This document shows positions 1 through 6,836 of a stretch of DNA of 7,432 nucleotides, in pieces. The number at the start of each line of letters is the position of its first letter. Position 1 is the stretch's first letter. The stretch spans positions 1 through 7,432 of the forward strand of contig CAUZSN010000127.1 in NCBI GenBank assembly GCA_963582345.1. The letters run 5' to 3'. Source of the DNA: CAUZSN01 sp963582345. GTDB lineage: Bacteria; Planctomycetota; Planctomycetia; Planctomycetales; Planctomycetaceae. The position numbers were made by a program, and so were the translations under genes. The notes below the pieces were generated by a model. It did no database searches. It worked only from the letters and a program-made list of their open reading frames with translations, and had not been told where the DNA came from.

Positions 1-351
<351 letters not shown>

Positions 352-375
352 TTTGATTCTTGGCTTACGTCATTC

Positions 376-394
376 GACAAGTTGTTAACTTGTC
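376..394 (+). repeat. Perfect 8-bp hairpin downstream of 23S
   Basis: GACAAGTT (376-383) and AACTTGTC (387-394) are exact reverse complements around a 3-base loop. It sits about 25 bases after the mature 23S end and is probably a structure in the rRNA precursor. No run of T follows directly, so it is not a convincing terminator. Confidence 0.6.
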
Positions 395-423
395 ACTCCA
401 AGAGTTTTTGAAATTAAGTGACA
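391..423 (+). repeat. Alternative 7-bp stem overlapping the preceding hairpin
   Basis: TGTCACT (391-397) and AGTGACA (417-423) are exact reverse complements with a 19-base loop. The left arm shares bases 391-394 with the 376-394 hairpin, so the two cannot form fully at the same time. The shorter-loop hairpin should be the more stable one. Confidence 0.45.
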
Positions 424-454
424 CTCAGCTGCTACTTTATTTGTCCTTTGTGTT

Positions 455-483
455 TTGACATCGAAGCCGTCTGGTTAACTAAT
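455..483 (+). promoter_or_regulatory. Candidate internal promoter for 5S rRNA
   Basis: A perfect -35 hexamer TTGACA (455-460) is followed after 17 bases by ACTAAT (478-483), which matches four of six positions of the -10 consensus TATAAT. Transcription would begin near 490, about 60 bases ahead of mature 5S. The -10 box is mediocre, so this is a proposal only. Confidence 0.35.
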
Positions 484-492
484 AACTATTTC

Positions 493-549
493 GGCAGACA
501 AGTGCGGTTCATCGCGATTTAACGATCCTGATGATTTGGCGTGTCTGCC
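493..549 (+). repeat. Inverted repeat just before 5S (probable processing stem)
   Basis: GGCAGACA (493-500) pairs perfectly with TGTCTGCC (542-549), enclosing 41 bases. The right arm ends three bases before the mature 5S start, and the left arm begins at about the start site predicted for the candidate internal promoter. A precursor-processing stem is the simplest explanation. Confidence 0.5.
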
Positions 550-552
550 ACT

Positions 553-663
<111 letters not shown>

Positions 664-680
664 TTCTTCGTCCTGATTGT

Positions 681-1166
681 TCATGTCCGTGCCGAGTATT
701 GTTCTGCAAACTCCAGTACCCACAAGTCGATCAGTTCGCAGAACGAATCTAGGTCAGCCTGCGACAGAAATTGGAAGTGCGAGCGATTGAAGGTTTCTTT
801 GTTACGGGTTGTTGCCTTGGCCGTCAGTTCGACAATATGTGATGGGCTAAATGGCCGAATGACCATTTCCAATCGGCTGTAATAGTTCTCGCGACTTCGC
901 CTTGTCGAAGCGCCGATGTCGTCCCGACTGACTTTCGCCCCCCAACCATCCTCAGCAAGGATTGATTGGAATTGAAAACCAAGAAAATGATCGCTGAGTT
1001 TTCTCAAACAGCTTTCAATGTGCTCTGACAACTCCAGTTTGCACTTCGAATGAAGGTTTTTGAGCTCCTCTTCACTCACCTGCTGCTCAGACCGCTTGCG
1101 CAATTTACCATCGCGAATTTGCTGTCCGCGCTCGATTGCTCGTTGCAGTCGATTATCAAAGTCCAT
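681..1166 (-). CDS. Conserved hypothetical protein (161 aa), soluble
   Basis: The function is unknown. The protein starts MDFDNRLQRAIERGQQ and has a charged, probably helical first third (residues 1-60, rich in Glu, Lys, Arg and Gln, possibly a short coiled coil). A mixed middle carries GWGAKVSRDD (about 74-83) and RLEMVIRPFSPSHIVELTA (about 97-115). The last helix is amphipathic (DLWVLEFAEQY near the C-terminus). No signal peptide, membrane segment or metal-binding cluster is seen. Its pattern resembles small hypothetical proteins I recall from Pirellulaceae, which supports a real gene; this is memory, not a search. A TATAAT box lies at 1204-1199 upstream; the Shine-Dalgarno signal is weak. 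Its stop codon faces the 5S rRNA at a distance of 17 bp. Confidence 0.72.
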   Translation of the reverse strand: MDFDNRLQRAIERGQQIRDGKLRKRSEQQVSEEELKNLHSKCKLELSEHIESCLRKLSDHFLGFQFQSILAEDGWGAKVSRDDIGASTRRSRENYYSRLEMVIRPFSPSHIVELTAKATTRNKETFNRSHFQFLSQADLDSFCELIDLWVLEFAEQYSART

Positions 1167-1198
1167 GGCAGTTCGTTTGGTGTTGGGTCATTCAGAGA

Positions 1199-1229
1199 AT
1201 TATAGTTTGTCGAGTAGATAAAAATTCAA
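1199..1229 (-). promoter_or_regulatory. Candidate promoter of the 161-aa hypothetical gene
   Basis: Read on the minus strand, TTGAAT (1229-1224) and a perfect TATAAT (1204-1199) are separated by 19 bases, longer than the preferred 17. The start site would fall near 1192, leaving a leader of about 26 bases before the ATG at 1166. The perfect -10 box and good position support it; the spacing argues for caution. Confidence 0.45.
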
Positions 1230-1354
1230 CGCGCAACCCTCATTGATCGTCTTGGATTATTCTAAGTTTGGAGACCCTCTGAACGGTGTGTCTTTGTTGC
1301 CTAAATTTCCTAAAGTGTGCTCATTTCTGCTTGTTCGACATGGAGAATTTCGGC

Positions 1355-1383
1355 TTGACTCGAATTCGTGAAAACCTTATTTT
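1355..1383 (+). promoter_or_regulatory. Promoter-like sequence upstream of the GC-rich hairpin
   Basis: TTGACT (1355-1360) and TATTTT (1378-1383) are separated by exactly 17 bases, close to a sigma-70 type promoter. Transcription would start near 1390, about 20 bases before the hairpin at 1411-1460. It could serve a small RNA or the small ORF at 1471. Confidence 0.35.
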
Positions 1384-1410
1384 TTCTCACCGAATATGGT
1401 CCAATCGCCG

Positions 1411-1464
1411 CCCGGAAGTGGCTAGAGTCCCTCGCCCCCCTGGGACCTGCTGCTTCCGGGATTT
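1411..1464 (+). terminator. GC-rich hairpin followed by ATTTT (terminator-like or small-RNA structure)
   Basis: CCCGGAAG (1411-1418) pairs perfectly with CTTCCGGG (1453-1460). Inside, GTCCC (1427-1431) pairs with GGGAC (1442-1446) around a C-rich loop. ATTTT follows at 1461-1465 on the plus strand; no T run follows on the minus strand, so if it terminates anything it acts on plus-strand transcripts. No convincing plus-strand gene precedes it, so it may end a short RNA starting near 1390. The T run is short, and terminator function is uncertain. Confidence 0.35.
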
Positions 1465-1470
1465 TCATGC

Positions 1471-1686
1471 GTGAAGACTATTGTTAGGGAACTCATCTGG
1501 TTCACTCGAAAACGAGTCGGCAAAGCATGCGTCTGCGATGTTCTCGAATCCGTCATTATTACCGATGACGACGATTTCGAACTCGATGACCCGAAACCCG
1601 TGCTCACGGTTCTAGACGAACTCCTTTGCCGCCGGCCAATACCAAGGCCAGTAATCCTTTTAGCCGTGTTTCCTCACAGCGGATAA
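1471..1686 (+). CDS. Doubtful small ORF (71 aa)
   Basis: This reading frame begins with GTG directly behind the GC-rich hairpin and would encode MKTIVRELIWFTRK and so on, with a basic N-terminus and a very acidic middle (VIITDDDDFELDDPKP, residues 28-43). The acidic block and mixed codon choice look somewhat protein-like. There is no clear ribosome binding site, no family recognised and no neighbour in the same direction. It may be chance, or the remnant of a larger gene. Included only because it fills an otherwise empty region and sits behind a promoter-like sequence. Confidence 0.2.
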   Translation: MKTIVRELIWFTRKRVGKACVCDVLESVIITDDDDFELDDPKPVLTVLDELLCRRPIPRPVILLAVFPHSG

Positions 1687-1900
1687 CTCGGAATTTGACA
1701 TCTTTTAACTCTGATGTTCAAATGTGGTGAAGCATTGCGGCGGATTGGTCAGTGCCGGGTGCCCCTGGTGCTATATATCAGCAGTCACCGTCATTGAACA
1801 ATGGTAACGTTAGAAAATTGTGATGCACGGTCGATGATTTCGTCCAGGTGCCATTGTAGGTTTGGCGGCACAGGCTATTCATTAACATCGCCCCATCACT

Positions 1901-2854
1901 TCAACAAACAAACACCTGTTTTGGTGCTAGTATTCGGCCGTGGTTCTGAATCTGTGCCAACGCTGCTAGTTGACCATCGCAGGTTAGGAGAGCAACTAAA
2001 CCCTCGTGATCCATCGGTTGCTCGCCAGCAGTCATTTCAGGCTTAGCCTTCCTCCAATCGTCGACTGATGGCTGCTGAAAAGCAATTGGTCGGCCGCATC
2101 GAACTGCATTGAGTTCATTCTCAGTGCAAATCTGTTTCCGGAAGTGATCTACGGCCATCACCGTCGGCAGAAGCTGACTTGTCAAAGACTCTTCGTTCAA
2201 ATCGCTCAACTCAACTGCCGTATCCAGTGTAAACGGACCGATCCGAGATCGCATCAGTTCACTCATCACCGCACCACAGCCTAACAGTTCGCCCAGGTCA
2301 CGTCCGATAGATCGAATGTATGTTCCGGAACCGCATTCAATTTCCAATTCGATTTCTGGATAGTTGAACTTCTTCAGAACAATTCGGTGGATTTCGACCA
2401 TTTTCGGTCGCAATTGGACTTGCTCGCCGTGACGGGCTAATTTGTAAGCGCGCTGCCCATCGACGTGCACCGCCGAGAACTGAGGCGGCACTTGATTGAT
2501 TCGACCCACGAAGCGCGGGATCAACTCTTCAATCATATGACGAGTGACTGGCAATCTCTGGGCGACCTCGACGACGTCTCCGGTGACGTCGTTCGTGTTG
2601 CTGCGACGGCCCAGCAAGAACTGGGCGACATATGCTTTCAACTGATCCTGGATGTAAGGAGTCAGACGCGTCGCCCGCCCAATGCAAACAACTAGCACGC
2701 CAGTCGCCAGCGGATCCAGGGTTCCGGAATGTCCAGTCTTGTCAGGTTTCACGAGTTTAGCGACGTGATCGACCACTTGTCTGGATGTTATTCCACCAGG
2801 TTTGTTAATGTTCAACAGTCCGAAGTGCATAGCATTGTCGACTGAAAACCGCAT
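1901..2854 (-). CDS. truB: tRNA pseudouridine(55) synthase TruB
   Basis: The enzyme converts uridine 55 in the T-loop of tRNAs to pseudouridine in the cytoplasm. The family signature is clear: NINKPGGITS (15-24), GHSGTLDPLATGVL (41-54) with catalytic Asp47, the KAY motif with Tyr75, VPPQFSAVHVDGQRAYKLAR (122-141), and CGSGTYIRSIGRDLG (174-188) with Tyr179 and Arg181. These match E. coli Asp48, Tyr76, Tyr179 and Arg181. The 317 residues are close to the usual length of about 300. An in-frame ATG at 2830 (residue 9) is an equally likely start, because homologues usually begin only a few residues before the NKP motif; neither start has a good Shine-Dalgarno site. It lies 65 bp behind pyrG on the same strand and is probably cotranscribed with it. 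Confidence 0.97.
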   Translation of the reverse strand: MRFSVDNAMHFGLLNINKPGGITSRQVVDHVAKLVKPDKTGHSGTLDPLATGVLVVCIGRATRLTPYIQDQLKAYVAQFLLGRRSNTNDVTGDVVEVAQRLPVTRHMIEELIPRFVGRINQVPPQFSAVHVDGQRAYKLARHGEQVQLRPKMVEIHRIVLKKFNYPEIELEIECGSGTYIRSIGRDLGELLGCGAVMSELMRSRIGPFTLDTAVELSDLNEESLTSQLLPTVMAVDHFRKQICTENELNAVRCGRPIAFQQPSVDDWRKAKPEMTAGEQPMDHEGLVALLTCDGQLAALAQIQNHGRILAPKQVFVC

Positions 2855-2919
2855 CGGGAATCAACTCGCTTCAACGCCGCCGTCAATCTTTGAATGTGAG
2901 ACATCAGACGTCAACACCA

Positions 2920-4542
2920 TCAAATAGACATGCTCATGCGCTCGTCATGGCGTCTCAGCGATGCCTCGACAAAGCCTCGAAATAGTGGGTGCGGTGAAGC
3001 GGGCTTCGATTTGAATTCTGGATGAAACTGGACGGCAACGAACCACGGATGACTGGGAAGTTCGACAATTTCCACAAAATTTCCGTCGGGGGATGTGCCG
3101 GTGGCCAACATGCCGGCCAACGCGAACTGATCACGATATTCTGGGTTGAATTCATAGCGATGCCGATGCCGTTCAAAAATTTCCACCGTTGCGTAGCATT
3201 GATTTGCCCGCGAACCTTGTTTGATCTTGCACGGGTGTGCACCAAGTCGCATGGTTCCACCCTTTTGAGAGATCTTCTTCTGATCTTCGAGTATACAGAT
3301 CACGGGGTGCTTGGTATTGGGCGCGAATTCGGTGCTGTTGGCATTATCGCAATCAAGCATGTTTCGTGCAAATTCAATGACGGCGCATTGCATTCCCAAA
3401 CAAATGCCGAAGTATGGGATTTGACTTTCACGCGCATAGTTGACAGCTTCCACTTTGCCTTCGATGCCTCGCATTCCGAATCCACCCGGCACCAGGATTC
3501 CATCGACACCACTCAACAGCAGCTCGGGACCATGCTCGCTCAGGTCCTCAGCCTCGACGCGTTTAATTAACACGCGGGCTGCACGGGCAATGCCCGCATG
3601 GTCCAACGCTTCGTAGATCGACTTGTACGCATCTTTATGCTCGATGTACTTGCCGACGACTGCGATCGTGATTTCGTGTTCGGGATTCCGTAGTCTTCGC
3701 ATCATTTCCCGCCAGTCGCCCATGTCCAGAGGACCAGCTTCCAATCCGAGTTTATTCAAGATCAATTGATCCAAATTGTGATCGAGCAATCCCAGTGGCA
3801 CTTCATAGATCGAAAACTCCTTGTCGATCTCCTCGATCACGGCTAATTTCTCGACGTTGCAGAACAAAGCGATTTTCTCGATGTTTTCCTGTCCCAATGA
3901 CCGTTCAGTGCGGACAATCAAGATGTCGGGCTGAATACCAATTTGCCGCAGTTGGCCGACGCTGTGCTGAGACGGCTTTGTCTTTAATTCTCGCGCCGCT
4001 TTCAGATACGGTGCCAACGTTAGATGAATGAACAGACAGTTTTCCTTTCCGATTTCGAGTGGGATTTGCCGGATCGCTTCCAGGAAAGGCTGACCTTCGA
4101 TGTCGCCCACCGTTCCGCCCAGTTCAGTAATCACCAGGTCCACGTCGGGGCCCGCCAATCCGCGGATCGCCTGCTTAATCTCGTTCGTGATATGTGGTAC
4201 TACCTGAACAGTTTTTCCCAGGTATTCGCCTCGCCGCTCCTTCTCAATAACACTCATGTAAATTTGTCCAGTTGTGTAGTTGGACTGACGCGACAACGGG
4301 CTGTTGGTGAATCGTTCGTAATGGCCTAGGTCCAAGTCGGTTTCAGACCCGTCATCCAGCACGTACACCTCTCCGTGCTGGTAAGGACTCATTGTGCCTG
4401 GATCGACGTTAATGTACGGATCCAATTTCTGCATCCGCACGTTGAGTCCATGGTGTTCTAGCAACAACCCAATTGAGGCGGACGTGAGCCCTTTTCCCAA
4501 GGAACTAACGACGCCGCCCGTTACGAAAATATGCTTGGTCAT
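2920..4542 (-). CDS. pyrG: CTP synthase (glutamine hydrolysing)
   Basis: PyrG makes CTP from UTP, ATP and glutamine, the last step of pyrimidine nucleotide synthesis, in the cytoplasm. The N-terminal amidoligase domain (about 1-270) opens with MTKHIFVTGGVVSSLGKG, the nucleotide-binding start typical of the family. It also has MQKLDPYINVDPGTMSP (37-53) and ELGGTVGDIEG (140-150). The C-terminal class I glutaminase (about 290-540) has PGGFGMRG (352-359), catalytic Cys381 in GICLGMQ, and His507 and Glu509 in FHPEF. At 540 residues it is full length. The frame is open for 19 codons further upstream (to 4599), but every homologue starts at the MTKHIFVTGG equivalent, so the ATG at 4542 was chosen. 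kdsB lies 143 bp upstream on the same strand; the gap holds a weak 6-bp hairpin (ACTTCA/TGAAGT, 4598-4615) of unknown meaning. Confidence 0.99.
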   Translation of the reverse strand: MTKHIFVTGGVVSSLGKGLTSASIGLLLEHHGLNVRMQKLDPYINVDPGTMSPYQHGEVYVLDDGSETDLDLGHYERFTNSPLSRQSNYTTGQIYMSVIEKERRGEYLGKTVQVVPHITNEIKQAIRGLAGPDVDLVITELGGTVGDIEGQPFLEAIRQIPLEIGKENCLFIHLTLAPYLKAARELKTKPSQHSVGQLRQIGIQPDILIVRTERSLGQENIEKIALFCNVEKLAVIEEIDKEFSIYEVPLGLLDHNLDQLILNKLGLEAGPLDMGDWREMMRRLRNPEHEITIAVVGKYIEHKDAYKSIYEALDHAGIARAARVLIKRVEAEDLSEHGPELLLSGVDGILVPGGFGMRGIEGKVEAVNYARESQIPYFGICLGMQCAVIEFARNMLDCDNANSTEFAPNTKHPVICILEDQKKISQKGGTMRLGAHPCKIKQGSRANQCYATVEIFERHRHRYEFNPEYRDQFALAGMLATGTSPDGNFVEIVELPSHPWFVAVQFHPEFKSKPASPHPLFRGFVEASLRRHDERMSMSI

Positions 4543-4685
4543 GTCCCAGGTCAGGAGCCTGTAGTTTGTAAGTCGTTCCCAATGTGCAATTCGTAACACT
4601 TCAGCTAAGTGAAGTAGGCCGTCCTAAGGGTTTTCGCCAGAGGGCTAAAGTGTTATTGATAGTGCGCAATTTTAAATGACAAGCT

Positions 4686-5459
4686 TTACGCCGCCCAACT
4701 GCGGTATCTCGCGACAAACCGAGCATAGTCATCTGGCGTGTCGATGCCAACTGAACAGTGTTGGACCATGGCCACTTGAATCGACGCACCTGTCTCCAGG
4801 CTGCGCAATTGCTCCAGTTTTTCCAACTGTTCCAGCGGAGATGGTGGTAATTCGGTCAATTTCAACAGAAAGTCACGTCGATAAGCGTAGATTCCCAAAT
4901 GCAACAGCCACGGTGAGTCGATTGATGATTGTTCCGCCCTTTGTAACAGATCGTTCGGATCCCGATCGCGACAATGAGGAATTGGACAACGACTGAAATA
5001 CAACGCTCGCCCATCAACCGCGCAAACGACTTTCGTGCACGACGGGTCGTCCAACTGTGCGCGGTTGGAGATTGGCGTGGCTAGTGTTGCCATTTGGGCG
5101 TCAGGATGTTCGTCAAGAGTTCGGATCAATGCATCGATGTTGTCCGGATCAATTTCCGGTTCATCACCCTGGATGTTGACCAGCAGTCGGGCCTCCGGGC
5201 AATGTTTGCGTGCGACCTCAGCAATACGATCGGTGCCAGTCAGATGGTAGCCGGTCATTTCGCACCTCGCACCGAAGTGCTGTACCGTTTCAGCGATTTC
5301 GGTGCTGTCGGTTGCGACGACGACGTCCGACAGCAAACGGGAGCGACACGCAGCTTCCCATGTGTGCTGGATCAACGGCTTGCCGGTTTGATCCAGCAAT
5401 AGCTTCCGCGGCAACCTGGATGACTGCAATCTTGCAGGAATTATGCCGTAGATCTGCAT
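4686..5459 (-). CDS. kdsB: 3-deoxy-manno-octulosonate cytidylyltransferase (CMP-Kdo synthetase)
   Basis: KdsB activates Kdo with CTP to give CMP-Kdo and pyrophosphate, the donor for the inner core of lipopolysaccharide. The nucleotidyltransferase motif GIIPARLQSSRLPRK lies at 5-19. It is followed by ATDS (49-52), GTDRIAE (75-81) and VNIQGDEPEID (94-104), with Asp99 as a likely magnesium ligand. RALYFSRCPIP (151-161), HLGIYAYRRDF (187-197), LEQLEKLEQLR (209-219) and VGIDTPDD (237-244) with the second acidic ligand Asp240 complete the family pattern. The length of 257 aa is normal. The ATG at 5459 was chosen because a GGGAG Shine-Dalgarno (complement at 5467-5471) lies seven bases upstream; a TTG at 5465 is in frame but too close to it. 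It is probably the first gene of a kdsB-pyrG-truB run, so CTP production and use would be coupled. Confidence 0.97.
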   Translation of the reverse strand: MQIYGIIPARLQSSRLPRKLLLDQTGKPLIQHTWEAACRSRLLSDVVVATDSTEIAETVQHFGARCEMTGYHLTGTDRIAEVARKHCPEARLLVNIQGDEPEIDPDNIDALIRTLDEHPDAQMATLATPISNRAQLDDPSCTKVVCAVDGRALYFSRCPIPHCRDRDPNDLLQRAEQSSIDSPWLLHLGIYAYRRDFLLKLTELPPSPLEQLEKLEQLRSLETGASIQVAMVQHCSVGIDTPDDYARFVARYRSWAA

Positions 5460-5713
5460 CAGCAAACTCCCATTTTGTATGATCGTTTGGCAAGTTTACG
5501 ATTCCAGCTTGACTGCCTGCAAGGCCAGTGTTTGCGGTTTTGTCACTAGACAAGAACTCAAAAAGCAAATTGTCAGTTTGTCCTGATGAGGTAATTCTAG
5601 AATGGATGTGTTTTTTTCAGTGCGAAATTGAATTGTGGAAGAGCTGATTTTCTTTAGCATCCTCTTTATACTGCTGACATGACCAATTTGACGAACTATC
5701 GAAAAGACCAAGT
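5460..5713. promoter_or_regulatory. Divergent intergenic region between kdsB and the GguC-like gene
   Basis: These 254 bp must carry the promoters of both divergent units. On the plus strand a TATACT box (5667-5672) gives a start near 5679, 35 bases before the ATG at 5714; no good -35 box stands at the proper distance. A short hairpin, TTGTC-ACTA-GACAA (5540-5553), lies in the middle, with further TTGTC copies nearby at 5570 and 5578; it could be an operator but is too short to be sure. A T7 run occurs at 5611-5617. No clear minus-strand promoter for kdsB was identified. Confidence 0.5.
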
Positions 5714-6751
5714 ATGCGCATAGTTCAATTTGAGATTCCACAACAGGGGCGACGTGTTGGAGTCATAGATGGCAACGTCGTGCGAGACGTGACAGCGCTT
5801 CAGCCCGAGCTGGAGCGGACCTATGACATTTTCTTCGCCGCACGGCGCGACGGACATCGCTTGAATTCGTTTCTGGATGTGTTGCGTCAAAACGCGGATT
5901 CTCCAACCTTGCTGTACACTGAACTGTTGGCAGCTGAACCACACGGTGAGCGGCCTTTTTTGTGCCCGCCGTTGGATCACGAAGATCCGCATCGCGTGGT
6001 GATTTCCGGAACCGGGTTGACTCATTTCGGCGGGATGCAGTCGCGTGATCAGATGCATTCGGCTGACCATTCGGTCCCGCAGACGGATTCGGCCAAGATG
6101 TTCGAAATGGGCCTAGAAGGCGGCAAACCGCTCGAAGGTCAACGCGGTGCCGTGCCCGAATGGTTTTATAAAGGAAACGGCACAAACTTGCGCGGACCGG
6201 GCGAGTCGCTAGAATTGCCAGCATTTGCGTTAGATGGCGGTGAAGAACCAGAACTGGTTGGTTGTTACATCGTCGATGATCAGGGCGTACCCTGTCGGTT
6301 GGGATTCGCACTGGGAATTGACTGGTCGGATCATGCGACCGAGAAGATCAACTATCTGTACTTGGCTCCGTCAAAGCTTCGGACATGTTCGGTCGGGCCT
6401 GAATTAAACAGTGACTTCGACTTTCAAGAAGCCAAGTTGCGTTGCGCAGTCATGCGAGACGGAGAAACCATCTATGACAGCGGAGAATTGTTCAGCGGCG
6501 AACAGCACATGTGTCATTCGTTGGCAAATTTAGAGGATCACCATTTCAAGTATCGGCAACACCGCCAGCCGGGCGACGTGCATCTGCATTTCTTTGGCAC
6601 AAGCAAACTGAGCTATAGTGCTCGACAGTGGAAATTTCAAGATGGCGACGAGATTTTCCTGGAAGCTCCCGGTGTCAGTGCTCCCTTAGTTAGTCGAGTC
6701 TGCGACGGTAATTCTGCCGAGGGCCAACCAATTCGCGTTGAATTAGCGTAG
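5714..6751 (+). CDS. GguC/AraD1-type protein, fumarylacetoacetate hydrolase fold
   Basis: The protein belongs to the fumarylacetoacetate hydrolase superfamily, in the branch known as GguC or AraD1. Members act on, or are thought to act on, small 2-keto acids from sugar-acid breakdown in the cytoplasm; the exact substrate here is unknown. The N-terminal domain is about 1-80. The catalytic part starts with ISGTGLTHFGGM (97-108), His104 being a likely active-site residue. GAVPEWFYKGNG (145-156) follows, then the metal-site motif EEPELVG (177-183) with Glu178 and Glu180. LGFALGIDWSDHATE (196-210) probably gives the third acidic ligand, and LAPSKLRTCSVGPEL (217-231) is strongly conserved in this branch. 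FFGTSKLSYS (293-302) lies in the C-terminal core. At 345 residues it is of normal length. The ATG at 5714 has only a weak purine-rich site before it. No sugar transporter, dehydratase or regulator adjoins it, so context does not reveal the pathway. Confidence 0.92.
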   Translation: MRIVQFEIPQQGRRVGVIDGNVVRDVTALQPELERTYDIFFAARRDGHRLNSFLDVLRQNADSPTLLYTELLAAEPHGERPFLCPPLDHEDPHRVVISGTGLTHFGGMQSRDQMHSADHSVPQTDSAKMFEMGLEGGKPLEGQRGAVPEWFYKGNGTNLRGPGESLELPAFALDGGEEPELVGCYIVDDQGVPCRLGFALGIDWSDHATEKINYLYLAPSKLRTCSVGPELNSDFDFQEAKLRCAVMRDGETIYDSGELFSGEQHMCHSLANLEDHHFKYRQHRQPGDVHLHFFGTSKLSYSARQWKFQDGDEIFLEAPGVSAPLVSRVCDGNSAEGQPIRVELA

Positions 6752-6836
6752 GCAGACCTTCGACCGGTTAAATTATGCGACGCTTCGGGCTGTGCGACAA
6801 GTTATGGCATGGTCATTTTGAAAGTAACCAGTTCGA

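Larger units (their letters stand above)
352..552 (+). other. 23S-5S internal transcribed spacer
   Basis: About 200 bp separate the two rRNA genes, long for a 23S-5S spacer. No cloverleaf or T-arm that would make a tRNA was found. The stretch is richer in A and T than the rRNA on either side. It contains three perfect inverted repeats and a promoter-like pair of boxes, listed separately. Such stems probably serve as RNase III-type processing signals for the rRNA precursor, but this is inference; the partner strand upstream of 23S is not in the window. Confidence 0.85.
1167..1900. other. Gene-poor region between the hypothetical gene and truB
   Basis: No gene can be called with confidence over about 730 bp. 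The region lies upstream of the minus-strand hypothetical gene and downstream of truB. It holds the promoter at 1199-1229, a plus-strand promoter-like sequence and hairpin (1355-1464), a weak plus-strand ORF (1471-1686), and an imperfect hairpin at 1694-1722 (TTTGA-CATC against GATG-T-TCAAA, 10-base loop). No tRNA was found. No rpsO, which often follows truB in other bacteria, was found either. Confidence 0.7.

Noticed and set aside
501..552. T-arm-like GGTTC near 506 that might belong to a tRNA in the spacer
   Set aside because: No acceptor stem, anticodon arm or matching T stem could be built around it.
1286..1474. 62-codon plus-strand ORF rich in Cys and Phe
   Set aside because: It reads across the promoter-like boxes and the hairpin, has no recognisable features, and its composition looks random.
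1422..1607. 61-codon minus-strand ORF with a serine run
   Set aside because: The serine run is the complement of the GAT/GAC repeats of the opposite frame; no ribosome site or family.
1801..2046. 81-codon plus-strand ORF
   Set aside because: More than half lies antisense to the end of truB, and the protein shows no family features.
3022..3570. 182-codon plus-strand ORF
   Set aside because: It lies entirely antisense to the glutaminase domain of pyrG, which is unmistakable; shadow of a real gene.
4024..4329. 101-codon plus-strand ORF
   Set aside because: Antisense to the amidoligase domain of pyrG.
4543..4599. 19-residue N-terminal extension of PyrG
   Set aside because: The family starts with the MTKHIFVTGG equivalent; the upstream codons encode nothing conserved.
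4676..4996. 106-codon plus-strand ORF, and similar ones at 5035-5482
   Set aside because: All are antisense to kdsB or its upstream region.
5763..6311. 182-codon minus-strand ORF
   Set aside because: Antisense to the GguC-like gene; rich in Arg, Pro and Thr, as expected for a shadow frame.
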